In this document: in pieces, positions 32,065 through 44,363 of the stretch | Position numbering within the stretch: position 1 is the stretch's first letter | How the letters are laid out: each line of letters starts with the position of its first letter | NCBI RefSeq assembly: GCF_958295425.1 | Contig: NC_081144.1 | Location: forward strand, 1,716,501 to 1,780,500 | Direction: 5' to 3' | Origin: Solea solea | Taxonomy: Eukaryota; Chordata; Actinopteri; Pleuronectiformes; Soleidae | Length of the DNA: 64,000 bases | Notes under the pieces: generated by a model | What the model was told of the DNA's origin: nothing | Database searches by the model: none | Seen by the model: the letters and a program-made list of their open reading frames with translations, nothing else | Translations under genes and position numbers: made by a program

Positions 32065-32897
32065 TTAAGTCGGAATGGACAAAAATGTCCACTTCCAAAA
32101 AACTGTCATAAAAACATTACAGATTGATATTATACTCTGTTTTTTTCTGCATACATCTACTTCAGACCTGCTCATAACTAACAAACATTTAATCATTTTG
32201 AGGATTTTAACCCTTTGAAAGCCAGTTTGATTATTTGAAAAATGTGTTATGTTCCACATAACACAGTTTTGGATATGCCAAAGATTAGCCAACATATTGA
32301 CTTTGATGCATTATTAGTTTTTCTGTAGCATGATATTTTCTTAAGTGGAAAGGACAAAAGTATTGTTAAAGAAAGTTATAATAGTACAGATTAATATTTT
32401 TTTCAGCTTTTTTGGGTTAAAGGTTTTTATCAACTTTGGTCCTGATCAAAACTATCAAATATTGAATAATGATCAGGGTTTTAACACTTTAAATGCTTGT
32501 TTGATTACATGATGCTATTTTTTTATGAAAAAACACAAAAAAATTAGTTATTAGTTTTATTAGTTATATATTATATAGTGTATTTCCATATATACAGTAT
32601 ATACATATGTATGTGTAAATGAAGAAATCCCTGAGCCACCCAACATTTGTTATTTGGAAAATATCCATCTGTAATGTTTTTGTAACAGTTTTTGTAAGTG
32701 GACGTTTTTGTCCTCTAAGGACTCAAATGTATAGTAAACTTGTTTCACAGTGTTCTATTGATCCAATAAAAAAAATATTTAAATTTGAATTCCAACATGT
32801 GAGATACTTTGTTACACATGCACTAACACAGCCAACATAATGGCCAGTTGAGGGGGGAAAATTTGCCCTAATGGACAAAAATGTCCCAGAGAGTTAA
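32065..32897. mobile_element. TTAA-bounded element with long inverted arms (MITE-like)
   Basis: Arms at 32070-32131 and 32660-32720 are inverted repeats that match almost base for base: GGACAAAAATGTCCACTT and AAAACATTACAGATTGATAT pair with their complements on the right arm. A further GGACAAAAATGTCC palindrome lies near the right edge, beside a TTAA at 32894-32897. TTAA also precedes the left arm at 32065. TTAA is the target of piggyBac-type transposases, so a nonautonomous piggyBac-like element is inferred. The exact right boundary is uncertain. Confidence 0.5.
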
Positions 32898-34439
32898 CTC
32901 AAGGAAGTCGGGAACCTTCACATGCTGCCATTTGTTCTGTAAACCTACAGTTTTGCTGTCGTTAGCTCACATATCTGAACCACAATTTAAACCAAAGTAA
33001 ACTAGACATGTAAATAAGAAGTTAGTTTCCTCAATGTATGTGTATCACTTTACAAATACTCTGATTTCAGAAACAGATGCTCAGATGTCCCAGATTTAGC
33101 TCCTAGCTCATTTCCATCTGCAGTTCCTAGGCAGAGATACAAATATTGAAATGACACGTATGAAAGATTATTTTTTTTCCATGGTTTGCAGAAAAGTAAA
33201 TTAGCCACGTTTTGCCGGGAGACCAGGCGGAGGGTTTTTGTGTTGTCTACGTTGGAGTGTTGGCATCTAAATGTTTAGAACAGAAAAGCACAGGAGACAG
33301 AGGTTGATCTGATGATAAAAGCAGACACTAACGGCAGGATACTATACTTATCTTCCTCTACTCTAATAAAAAGCCTTTCTTTCACAGTCTCAGTAAATAC
33401 AGAGCATTATTACATTATTGACAATCTTCAGTGCAGGCATACGCAGGCCTTCACACTTTGTTTTCTCAAGGTTGTGTTCCAAACAAATGGCCGTGCGCCT
33501 CTTTTCAGATGACTTTCTTATTGTGCTCCATGAGTGCATATAGATATACACACTGTTTCATACAAAACACAGACCCACATCTCTGAAGGGCCATCACAAG
33601 GCAAGATGGAATTAAATTGCTGTGTTGCCGTTGGCACTTGAGAAACAACAAGGGAGAAAAAAAATAAAAAAATCTGCACAGCCTTAAAAAAAAATAGGAG
33701 AATAAATCAATGTGATGGCAAAATGGCCGAGCCACATTGCTCTCATTTTCTTGTTTATTCACCCTCCCTGTGTCTCTGCTGGTGAGCTCCACCTACGTAC
33801 GTACTGCAGAGACAAATGGAGAGGAAGAAAGGGAGCAGGAGATGGAAAGACATCTGTTGGCTCCTATTGTGTCTCGATCTTTATCCCCCTAATGCACACA
33901 CAAACAGAAAATACAGTCCACGCAATGTTTACATCTTTACACAAAGTGCCTTAGTCGTACGCTGGGTGAATTACATTCTGAAAGTAGCATCAAATCCAGC
34001 AGGATAAAAATATACTAAATGATTGTAGCAGTGTCCTTGAATGAGGTCTTTTATTTATTTTCTCTCTCTCTCTCTCTTTGAGAATGATCTATTTAGTGCA
34101 GTCACATCAAGGCCTACAGACAAATGTGTGTGTTTCACCAACACGGAGATTGTCCCCACATACATTACAGATGCCGACTGTGCTGTGATTCAACTGTTAA
34201 ATAATAGTTAGACGACTGTTGTGACAGCAGCCAGATAATGCAACAAAAGAGACGCTAGCAATACGCCATCTTTTTTTCTTCTTCTTTGGTTTGCATAAAG
34301 AATATCAGCCTTTCATACGTACTTCAGGAAGGGCTTCGCTTTCCCCGTGTCTGAATGGTCAAACAAGCCAGTCCATGCGTATGTGTATCAAGTGGAAGCT
34401 TACTACTCTAATGAGGAACAACATCCTTTCTGGAACAAA

Positions 34440-34482
34440 GGTCTCGCCATAAGATGCCACTAATTCTTACATACTGGACCTT
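34440..34482 (+). repeat. Terminal fragment of a TTACATACTGGACCTTTA-type fish repeat
   Basis: ATTCTTACATACTGGACCTT resembles the right end of the same family as 59213-59422, whose right end reads GGTACATACTGGAGCTTTA. Only the end is recognisable. Confidence 0.4.
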
Positions 34483-37400
34483 TACGGAGGCTAAGAGGAG
34501 ATGTCACTGCAATAATAATGACGCCTCACTTACGACCGTGTACCTTTGTTTAAAGAAACTACAGAAATCAGAGTCAAATAGAACTCATGTTTTTGGATAG
34601 CGGGATTCATAGTTCGATTACTCCTGCATGTTTACGCTTAGCCAGACTTTGTGTTCTGCACATGCAACAACGTTTCCTGAAGTAGAAAGAGGCGGAAACT
34701 GATTCAATAGGCTTATAGAGAGATACAGCGCAACCTACGGAGGCGGAGTCAGGCATATACATGGCCAATAAATGGATTTTCTCCAGACTCTTGTCTGTCT
34801 TAGTCAGATTATAACCCAGGCTATTGTTAACTTTCCACACTTGTGTAGTAATGACTACAGTGTGAGTTGTAGTTCATTTAGGGAGCATGAGTTTCTGATG
34901 CTCTGCTCATGGGCAACAAGCAGGCTGACATTTGTACAGAGCTCTGCCATATGGCGACAGTGACACTGATCAAAGCCACATACTGGCACCAGCTCTCTTC
35001 CTGTGACACTGTCTCTGCCTGCTTCAACATCAGTGGTGTTGCTGTGCCTATCAGAGACCAGAAAGGTCCAGATCTAGATTCTGACTCTGTGTATTTCACA
35101 CTCTGTTGAATTTAACATCCCCTCTTGGAAATCTCTGAATTCAATCTTCTATCTTCACATGACAGGTGTCCAGACAGACACTGGTCGTGGATAAGAATCT
35201 GTCGTTGCCGTTTTTGTACCTTTGACTTTACACAGCCAATATTTTTCATGTATCTCATTCTAAAGACACTGATATTGGGCACAATGTTCATTATTCCTTA
35301 AAGCATGGAGACAAATGGTAGTTATTACATCATTCATTCTGTTTTGGACACTGGCGTCAGTTGAGATGTCACAGACAAAAGATATTGACGTTTGAAGCCT
35401 TGGACAGTTTTCTTCCACGAGTCACACTTGCTGTTTTGTGTGTAAAGATTCTTCTCTTGTGGTTGATGTCGTTCTTCTGCCTCTGTTTTGTCTCAGTCAA
35501 CACAAACGACGTGACATTATTTGAATTCCGAGTCCTTCATACGAAAAGCAATATTTTCAGTGTGTGTGTGTGCAGCAGCAGCATTGGTGCGGGTCATCCC
35601 ATCACACTGCTGAGGGTGAAACGGGGTTTTTCCAGCGATAGAATTCACTTCTGAAACTTTCCATTGGCCCTTCTGTGTGTTTTTAGTCATACTGCAACCT
35701 GTTTGCAAACACAGAGAGCTGAAAGGTCGAATATATTGAACGCTGAATAGAACGGACATTTGTTTTTATTTAAAAGTTCCACCCGACCAGTTTTAACACC
35801 GAGTGAACGCTCTGATGTAAGACTTTCCTCTAAGTTCCTGCAAGTGCTTCCGTGTGCCCAGCTGAAAACATTTCAGCAGCTCTTGTGAAAGGCTTGGCCC
35901 CAGCTGCAGGAACTCTTCATAAGACATGGCCATATTTTACATGGAGAACAAAGTGTACTAGCTGCTCTCTCGCTCTCTCTCTCTCTCTCTAGCAAACACA
36001 CTGGAACACAGAGAGACAAAAGGAAACCCCAGCCTAGTTGGAAAAAGAGGTGAGAAAATGAGTGCGCTCGCTCGCTGGCTGGCTTTAGCGGCGAGTTACA
36101 TGCATCGCTGTCAGGGCCGACCCAGCTTGGCTTATCATAAAAAGACTTCCTCTGAGACATCCTTTTGGAGGATATCAAAGAGCTTCTGCGGTGGGGATCC
36201 AGCTTGAGAGAGATCAAATGGAAATAAAGAACCTTCACCTTTCCGTGAGTCCTTCAGTATTTGGCATAGCCAGGCTGGATGATGAATACTACAGTACACT
36301 GCTGGCAATCGAAGCCTTTTTCCCATGAAAGGTGAAGAGAGAATGGCAGTGGAGTTTCTCTTACGTGATTTTTTCCACTTAAGTGTACAAGGCCTCACCT
36401 ACAGCCCCAAAAATTCCGTTCTGAGTTGTACAGTTTTCATGTACCACATGAACTATCACTGAATTATTTTCCAAGGCAGCCTGGATTATTGATGCTCAAC
36501 TGTAAAAGTGCCTGCTGTATGTCTTTAGAACAATAGTTACCTTTTTAAACGAGAGGAGATTACAATGTGCTCAGATCAGCAGTTTCTAACAAAGTCTGAC
36601 AACCTTGAGACAATGAACGTACTGTATGTTGAATTAAATATCGTCTGCAAGGTACCATAAATGTACACAAAGAGACCTGAGCAACAAAGGAAGTGGATCA
36701 AATGCCTCTGCATGAAGATTTGCTTCATAATACCTCAGTACCTGTGATCAAGGTCAACGACAAACTAAAGGGCAACGTGCTCCAGCAGTGGGTTGACAAG
36801 CGTGTTGGGATATTCCAGCGTTCTCTTTGAAGTGTAAATATCATCAACACAGTTGTATCATTCTAAAAGGTTCTAAACTGTGTTCACACAGAACAGGAAC
36901 AACAGTGTAACCAGCAGCTACAGGCAAATCTATTCAGGAGCTCGTCCAACATCCTGATTCACTCTCTGCCCCACCCACTCCCTCATCACCCCGTCACAAA
37001 GCAACTGTCCTCCGTGTCCGACACAACATCTGCACTTTGGAAGAATGTCAACTCTGACTGTCTTTTTTTTTTTTTGCTTGAGTTCAACACCAGCGAGTGA
37101 ACAAAGTGAAGAAAACAACACAACAACAACAGTACTTGTGTGAAGTTTGTGGGAGGTTTTAATGGAATCTAAAGCTTGAGATGTGTTCGACTGATTATGC
37201 ATATTCTGCAAGGTTCTCATGGTTCTCAAGGTTCTAACCTATTCTAAATAGCTCTAGATCTTCTATCAGAGATCTGTGATGATGTGTGACTGATCGGAGA
37301 CGGAGATTTACATTCATAGGATTAGAAATGAGCATATTTTCCAGGGACAGCTCGGGTTGAACGGTTTGGAGATAAAGAGAAGAGTCAAGGATGAGGTGGT

Positions 37401-37852
37401 TTGGTCCCGTGCACAGGACGGATAGTGATGGTGAAGATGGAGGACATGAGGACAGTTAGTGTAACAGAAGAAGACACAAGGGAGGGGACAAGATGGAGGC
37501 AGAAGATCCGCTGTGGTGAAGCTGAAAGAAGAAGAACAAACAGGCTCAAAAAGTTCTTATGATATAAAGTAATATAAAGATTTAATTTCATATGTAAAAG
37601 TTCAAAAGGCTGTTAATGTCCCTGCATAGAGACAGAGCCATGTGGAGATAGTGTGTGTGTGTGTGGAGACAATCCTCACCCCACAGTGTAACCAGAAAAG
37701 GCCCCGAGCAGCATATGGTGAGAGTCTGTGCCAAATCCATGTCAGAGTTCTCGCGGTGGAGTTCTGCCATTTTCCTGCCTCTGAGTGTCTGAGCAACATG
37801 CTCACACGTCTGTCTCTGTGAGGACATCACTGTCATAATGTATGTCCTCCTC

Positions 37853-37884
<32 letters not shown>
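37853..37884. repeat. (CAT)n trinucleotide repeat
   Basis: About ten pure units. Confidence 0.95.
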
Positions 37885-37885
<1 letters not shown>

Positions 37886-38030
37886 GTTTATCATTAAAAA
37901 GACTTTGTCACATCGCAGCAGCCTGCAGTAACAACATGATAGTTATTGTAATACCATCTTATTTCTATAGTAACCTTGGTAATAACAAAGGAAAATGTGT
38001 GTGGTGTATGAGGGAGGATGAATTCCACCT

Positions 38031-38432
38031 TTAACCCTTTAACACCGAGCGTATTGCGCTTGCATTACCGTAACTATGTGATCGTTTGTGCTATCAGAAA
38101 AGGAGCACGGCAAATCGGTGTCTTTGTTGCCAGAGAGGAGAGAGTTGGAAAAACGCCTGTTTTTGGACAATGAGACTGAAACAAATGATTAATTATTTTA
38201 AATATGTTTTATACTGTTCAAATTATAAATTTAATACACAAAATCTCATGTCCGTGTACAACTACAGTGTTTTTCCTGTTAATACACTATTTTGACATGC
38301 AGTAAATTGTAAAAAAAACTGCCAGATATTGAAAGTTATTCTGGAAAAATGGGCAGAAGAACATTTTCTGGCCCTTTTATGATTAAAATAAGTCCAGACG
38401 GACATTGTGAGGCTTAGGTGTTGAAGGGTGAA
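38031..38432 (+). mobile_element. piggyBac-type MITE, copy 1
   Basis: Begins TTAACCCTTTAACACCGAGC and ends with AGGTGTTGAAGGGTGAA, a decayed inverted end. The interior shares CGTTTGTGCTATC, GCCAGAGAGGAGAGAG, CTGCCAGATATTG and AGTTATTCTGGAAA with copy 3 at 59607. No transposase frame. TTAA plus CCC ends are the piggyBac hallmark; the family assignment is inference. Confidence 0.7.
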
Positions 38433-39276
38433 TGTAAACTATGATTCATAAACATATTACACTGATACCCTAATACCTTGCTATTGCTTATATATTTCTT
38501 CACATTCAGATTCATTGTTGCATTCAAACATGTTAAAAAGAAAAAAGGAACAATATTCGTTATCCAAGTTGCATAAAACGAGCAGCAACTAAAGAAATAA
38601 TATACAAAAAAATAAATAATAGCGCATCAATGTTGCTGCGGTTTAAAGTACAGAGTCCGGGGGTTGATGAGCATCACAGACTCTGGGAGGAAGCTGCACT
38701 TTAGCTTTTACTTTACAGTATTACTGTAATATTATCTCCTCATTAGCATACTATTACCATGTCATTGCCAAGAATGATACTTCATGAGAAAATAAATTGG
38801 CCTTACCAAACAATTTCCTCCCTGTAACAGAATTATTCACATTTTTTTTGCCTTGTTGTTACTGCACTGAAATGTAAAGTGCTGTCATAAGCATTACACA
38901 CACACACACACACATACATGTGGTTAACATGTAAATGCCCGTAGTTTACACACTGAAACACACACATAATGACACAGTTTTCTGCTGTGCATGCTAAAGA
39001 CATGCTACTACACTTGGATACAGAAACTGTAATTAACCACGTGTGAATCTACACACACACACACACACAGAGCACAGCCATTAACATTAGCCTGCTGTGT
39101 TGAGCCCCAGCAGGCGGCCGCTCTGTGAGGAGTGGAGGAGGATATAAATGACATCAGTGTGTTTCAAACAAACACTCATCAGTCTGCTGACGCTGTGGGG
39201 ACACGGCACTCTGGTGGTTCTGGTGGAGGTGAGTCCACTTATGTGGACCCCCAGACACGTGGGCTCCCGGGAGAAG

Positions 39277-39298
39277 CACACACACACACACACACACA
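39277..39298. repeat. (CA)n microsatellite
   Basis: Pure CA run of about 11 units. Further short CA runs lie near 38896, 39050 and 39808. Confidence 0.9.
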
Positions 39299-40113
39299 AA
39301 GAGCCGCCTACAGACCGGGGTCATCTGATAACACAGGACAGCTTGTTGTAGGCCTCGCCGTGGGCGGAGGAGAGAAAAGTGTGATGCAGCAATCAACACT
39401 TAGCCCAGAACTATGGTTATAATTAGTTTTTCATTTTTGAAAATGACTCATCTCGTATCGAAGCAACTTTTTTTTTTTTTTTTTACACAAGCTCCGGGAG
39501 CACTGGCAGCATCGGCGGGCAGCTGACACGGCTCGCACCGTCGGCAGCCGACGCAGGAGCCGCAGAGTTGCCCCTCATACATAATTCCATTCAGTGTATA
39601 AGTAGCAACATCCTCCCTGAAATCCCCTCACAGCACGAGCAGGAAGAAAGGTTCTCCTTCACTCCCATCGGAAAAACTCCGTCTTTCCAAGTGCACTTAT
39701 CATAAATCATGCCTAACTCGGGAGGATGAGGAATTAGGAGGATGCAATATTTACGATATTTAAATGAGAAAAAACAATTGCTTCTATTGTTCTGAGTTTT
39801 TTATTCGCACACACACACACACACACACACGCACACAATAAACGTGGAGATACGGAGAAGTTTAAAATATACAAAAACTAAAAATGTTTTTAGTTTTTGT
39901 TTATGTGCAAAAATGCTGGCATATACAAAACAAACAAAAACAATAAGAGTCTGATGTTATTCCATCTGCTTCTGGTTTTTCTGCTCAACAAAAACACATC
40001 ATGCCCCCTCACAAGTCCAAAAATCAGAGATTGTTAATCTGTACTAGGTTATAATTTCATCTGCCATAATAATAATCATAATAATAATAAGGAGACATTT
40101 AATGACTCCTGAA

Positions 40114-40660
40114 CAGTGTTGGAAGTAATTAGTTATAGTTACTCACTACTTGTTCCAAAAAGTAACTGAGTTAGTAACTGAATTACTCTATAATAAAAGT
40201 AACTCGTTACCAGTGAAAGTAACTATTTGCGTTACTGTTGCATAAAAGTTGCTATATGTCAAAGAATTTGGATTCTTTTGTGCAGTTTTCACAAGTCAGT
40301 TGAAATGAGTAGAACAGACAGGTTTGTACATAACTTTAGATATTTATTGCACGTCGACAGACAGCAAGATGTTTATGTTTATGTTTATAAGTCTTATCTT
40401 TGTAAGAAAAGTCTTATCTTATAAGAAAATATCTTATCTTATAAGTCTTATCTTTGTAAGAAAAGTAAACAGTTACACCATATAAAGTGCATAGCAAATT
40501 AAATCAAACTCTCTCAACCTTAGACAAGTAAACAACCTGTTTACTTTTGTTCACAACAAAAACAACAAACAAAAGTAAACAACAAAAAAGTGTGTTAAAA
40601 TAAAATACATTTTAAAAATTAAATAAATCAAACTCTCAATCTCAGTTATTCCAAACACTG
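40114..40660. mobile_element. hAT-type MITE with intact 8-bp target duplication
   Basis: Termini CAGTGTTGGAAGTAA and TTATTCCAAACACTG are inverted repeats. The element is flanked on both sides by the identical 8-mer CTCCTGAA (40106-40113 and 40661-40668), the target duplication length of hAT transposons. The left interior carries repeated AGTAACT/GTTAC words typical of a common fish family. No transposase frame. An internal ~26-bp motif, TATAAGTCTTATCTTTG, is duplicated near 40385 and 40440. Confidence 0.85.
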
Positions 40661-40777
40661 CTCCTGAATGGTCCTGTTGGACTTTTGAGATTCTGTTTTA
40701 CTTGAGTTATGAGTTATGATTGACTTTTTTAATATTTTTAAACTTATTAACCATGCAGGAAGAAAATCCCATTGACA

Positions 40778-41216
40778 TTAACCCTTTAACACCTAACCCT
40801 CAAAATGTCCGTCCATTCTGGGCTGTTTTTTGTGCCTATTTTAATCATGAAAAGACCAGAAAATGTCCTGTTATTTACAACTGACTGCATGTTAAATTAG
40901 TCTATTAACAAATGAAGAAAAAAAAACGTTTTATTGACAAAAAAAAACATATGTGTTTTAAATTTTAAATGTGAACAGTATAAAACACATTTAAAATAAC
41001 ATTTGTTTAAGTTTGGGTCTCAATGTCAAAAAGCGTGAGGGAAATGATCGTAATATTAATCGTAATAACCACGCGTTGGCTTTGACGTGCAACTTGTCAG
41101 CTTTCATAAACTGTTGGAATTATAATCAATAACACAAACCGTCGTGTAATTATGGTGATGCAAAGTGCGGCTGCGCAAACCTGTCGTCTGCGGCCCGCTC
41201 TGTGTTAAAGGGTTAA
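40778..41216 (-). mobile_element. piggyBac-type MITE, copy 2
   Basis: The best-preserved copy: TTAACCCTTTAACAC at the left and its exact complement GTGTTAAAGGGTTAA at the right, giving 15-bp perfect inverted ends that include the TTAA target. Interior matches to copies 1 and 3 (GCACTTTGCATCACC, TTTGTGTTATTG) read on the minus strand. No coding capacity. Confidence 0.8.
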
Positions 41217-41382
41217 GAAGCTCTTTTTAAAGGGAGGCCGTCGACCATTTGGTTTCTCGACATTCACGTGTTTCTGTTCTGTAACTTTTATTTTTCCATC
41301 ACGTCAGCTGAACAAGAGAAAGAAGAGAAAAACAGCACATGACGAACAAATAGAGACTCATTCATTTCTTGAGGCAGAGCAG

Positions 41383-41500
41383 GTCGTCCTCTAATCGAAA
41401 GGTCAGTGGTACGGTCCAAGAGTTCACGTGTCCTCGGGCAAGACACTGAACCCCATGTCTGTGCAGGTGGTGAGTGAATGACATTCATATACAGTAGATG
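41383..41500 (+). mobile_element. SINE-like fragment (TCTAATCGAAAGGTC type)
   Basis: TCTAATCGAAAGGTCAGTGG, then CACGTGTCCTCGGGCAAGAC and ACTGAACCCC, then GTGAGTGAATGACATTC, follow a common fish tRNA-like repeat in order. The GGTTCGATCC-like promoter box is mutated here (GGTACGGTCC). Confidence 0.65.
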
Positions 41501-42140
41501 TGAGTCGACTATGTAGAGGTCAGCAAAACTAGAAATCTATTGTATTAATTAGAATATTTACACATATTCTGTTTTTATTCTGATTTACACCAAAGCTTGA
41601 GTGGAATCACTCGAGATTCCCGGTCTGTAAAAAACATTTGATGTATTTTCAGGCAGGACAAAGGCTGAGGGAATATTTGGACTTTTGTAAACTTCCATGA
41701 CTTCAGACTGAGCATGTGTGGCTGTTTGTACATGATTGTCCACAGTAACCTCACAGAGTGGGTGAAATCTGTCAACTGCTGTTATGAGTTTGCTTTTTAT
41801 GATGCTGTTGTTCAGGCACTTAGCACAAAAGTAAGATTTAAAAGGGTCATTTTAAATGTCTGGGTTTATCCGGACGGCACAAGTCAAGATTAATGCCAGG
41901 GACACAAGAGAAAAATGATTTTCTTTCAATAGAAACAGAAAGCTGGGACTTTGTAACTTTGAAATGAAACAACAACACAGTTGGTTCATTTCTAAATCAC
42001 CAAAAAATAAATACATGTCTCCCTGGAAGTGGCAACCCACTTCCTCTTAAAGTAGAGCAATTTGAAGCAGTATGTGATCTTTAAAATCTAACCTGAATGT
42101 GCAGTTAATCATTCAAAATGTTCCTTCCCTTTTTACAGAG

Positions 42141-42195
42141 GTGCGTGTGCGTGTGTGCGTGCACGTGTGTGTGTGTGTGCGTGTGTGTGTGTGTG
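42141..42195. repeat. (GT)n compound microsatellite
   Basis: GT run with GC interruptions. Confidence 0.95.
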
Positions 42196-42229
42196 GTGCT
42201 CGGGTTGCTAAGTGTGTTGCCTCACAGGG

Positions 42230-42310
42230 ACCTGACTGGCATTTAGGCAGCATATTCCCACAAGCCGCTGTGTAATTAATTAGCCTGCTGTTCACAGCCA
42301 CAAAATCCCA
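42230..42310. promoter_or_regulatory. Candidate conserved noncoding element with homeodomain site
   Basis: Repeat-free stretch carrying GTAATTAATTAGCC, a tandem homeodomain-type core, wedged between two microsatellites. Evidence is motif and texture only. Confidence 0.2.
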
Positions 42311-42551
42311 CCAGCTCCAGCACTGGCACCTCCACCCCTGCTTCCTGCCCACCCCCAACTCTCATAAGTTAAAATGGGGATAATCAGTTCCACTGGGAAG
42401 TCTTCACAGCCACCAACAAACCCCTTTCTCCCCAAACACACACACACACACACCTCCCCCTGTGCTTTTAAAACTGCTAACTGACGAGGCATGTTCCGAC
42501 AGCTTGGCCCACACCTTTCCTCATCAGTGATCATCCCCATCTGGACACCAC

Positions 42552-42554
<3 letters not shown>

Positions 42555-42605
<51 letters not shown>
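42555..42605. repeat. (CAG)17 trinucleotide tract
   Basis: Seventeen pure CAG units. It reads as poly-Ala in a minus-strand open frame and poly-Ala or poly-Gln in others, but no supported gene contains it. Confidence 0.95.
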
Positions 42606-42607
<2 letters not shown>

Positions 42608-43324
42608 GTGGCGTCCGCTGACTCTTCACATTTCCCTGTTGGAACATCAAACACAAAGAAGCCTCAGTGTTAAGACACTTGCATGTTCATTGTGGTTCAG
42701 GTTGAAGTCGTTCAGAATGGGAGGGTCTCTGGAGGAAGAGGTTACTGAGTGGAGATGAAGATGAAGCAGTGAAACACCAGGCTCTCCCCTGCCTTTCTCA
42801 TTAACCTTTTCATGTAACGCTGGGAGTTTTTCCCTCTCAAGGTGATGTCAGAGCACTGCTGACTTCAAATCCCAGTTTCCCGGGAAGGAATTAGCCGTGG
42901 CTACAGTGGAATATGTTCTGACCCGGGCTCGCGTGGCAGGACAGATGAAAGCGACCGAGTGCTGAGACCAGAGGGGGACGACGCTCTTTGCATAACCTGA
43001 CAGCTCTGTGCTCCTGCACGGCGGGGGAGTAATGCAAAGTCAGCACTGCTGCTGGTTCACAGGACACTTATAATCCTGTGAAATTACTGTTTGATATTTC
43101 ACTCACAAGTTGGGAACGACAAGAGGAGCTCAAAGTCAGAAGTGGTTACTAAGACGTGTGGCGCCGCCATGTCAAAAATGTCACGTCTTTTATGGGAGAT
43201 TCCAAAAAAAAACACCATTAAAATGATAGTTTGGTGAGTTTTGTAAGCTCTCGACGCACCAACGTCCACAGAGACTGTTTTCAAACACCAAATGCACAAA
43301 AGCAACAACATGGCCTCCTCTTTC

Positions 43325-44363
43325 CTCACCACAACTTCAGTTGCAAGAACCCTGGGTGTCATGATGATGACCAGCGATCACTCTGTGACCGTGTTGTGTC
43401 TGTCAGTAAATATCAGAAAATGTAGGCCCTACATGACTCGGTACAGGCCATGGAACTAATCTCCCACCCTTCAGTCGAGCCTCCCTTCATGTGCAGTGAA
43501 TCTGCTCCGGTTGATTCAGAATGCACCTGCTGGTCTTTGACCCACCTGTAAGGACACATGTCACTCTTCATCTTCTGCCCACAGAGTCATTATTCTTCAA
43601 CTCTACCCTTCAGGCTTATGCTCCTTCTCAACTTTATTGTTCTAGCAGTGAACAGAACACTGCCTTGCTCTGCCCTCCCTTCATACAAGGCGATCTCAGT
43701 CCAGATCTTCTTGTGTGTTCTTGTTCTTCACCATCGGGTGGCGGTACAAGTCTGGACGCAGGGAAGAGGACGCATTCCTACATAAGAAGAAGGAGAAGAG
43801 AACGATGCAACAGCTCCCTCTGAGACGTCTGTTTCGAGCGGCTCACGTCGGGTAGAGGGTGACTATCCTTGATGACGACCTCTTCTGTTTTTTCTTTTTC
43901 CTGCTTGGTGGGCGGGGCTTATTACTAATTCAGTTTGTGCATGCACTGTCCATGCGCACCGAAATCTGGGCTATGCGTCGATGACACAAGTATATCTTAT
44001 ACCAGGGCGTTTAGTGCTGCCAGAGCAGTTATTTTGCACAAACTCTTGGAGACTCATCCCTTTTCAAGAACACCTTCTCTCTAAAATCCCTTAACACCAC
44101 TAACCCTGACTTGTCCTGAGCACTCTGTGTCCCTGTATAAAACTTCCCTCTTGAACTTCCCCAGTACTTTTTATTTCTTTATTTCTTTCCCGGTCTCGAC
44201 TGCACTGCGACTCAAATGAATGCCTCTGATTGCACTGTAGCCTTTAATGAACGCTTTCTATTCACATTGAATGTTTCCTGTTACATTGTAACCTTAACGC
44301 ACTGATTGCTTGTACGTAGCTTTGGATAAAGGCGTCTGCCAAATGACTGAATGTAAATGTAAA
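43325..44363 (+). mobile_element. L2-type LINE, decayed 3' end
   Basis: Broken frames give RTLGVMMMTSDHSVT, then IRKCRPYMTRYRP, then LIQNAPA and LVFDPPVRTHVT. These are, in order, the signature motifs of the C-terminal reverse-transcriptase region of L2-clade LINEs (NLGV..D..DH, IRKIRP.LT, LVQNAAARLV, HVTPLL). Further on are HKLLETHPFSR and an untranslated tail with GCTTTGGATAAAGGCGTCTG and ATGACTGAATGTAAATGTAA, the familiar fish L2 3' end. Stops and frameshifts throughout make this a dead 5'-truncated copy. An extra segment shared with 61326 sits inside it. Confidence 0.8.
43725..43848 (+). repeat. Dispersed repeat (CACCATCGGGTGGCGGTA type), copy 1
   Basis: Shares about 110 bases with 61326-61436. 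Landmarks are TTCACCATCGGGTGGCGGTA, GGACGCATTCCTAC, AAGAAGAAG and CGAGCGGCTCA. It lies inside the LINE relic, so it is either an insertion or an L2-subfamily segment that also survives alone at the other site. Confidence 0.75.

Larger units (their letters stand above)
25032..43324. other. Gene-free stretch with MITEs and microsatellites
   Basis: No supported coding exon except the hypothetical spliced segment at 25560-26640. Otherwise simple repeats, MITEs and high-complexity sequence without recognisable features. Segment 29640-30180 is comparatively CpG-rich and repeat-free but shows no gene I can name. Confidence 0.5.

Noticed and set aside
43521..43823. 100-codon frame as a gene
   Set aside because: A fragment of the dead L2-type LINE reverse transcriptase fused to unrelated repeat sequence.
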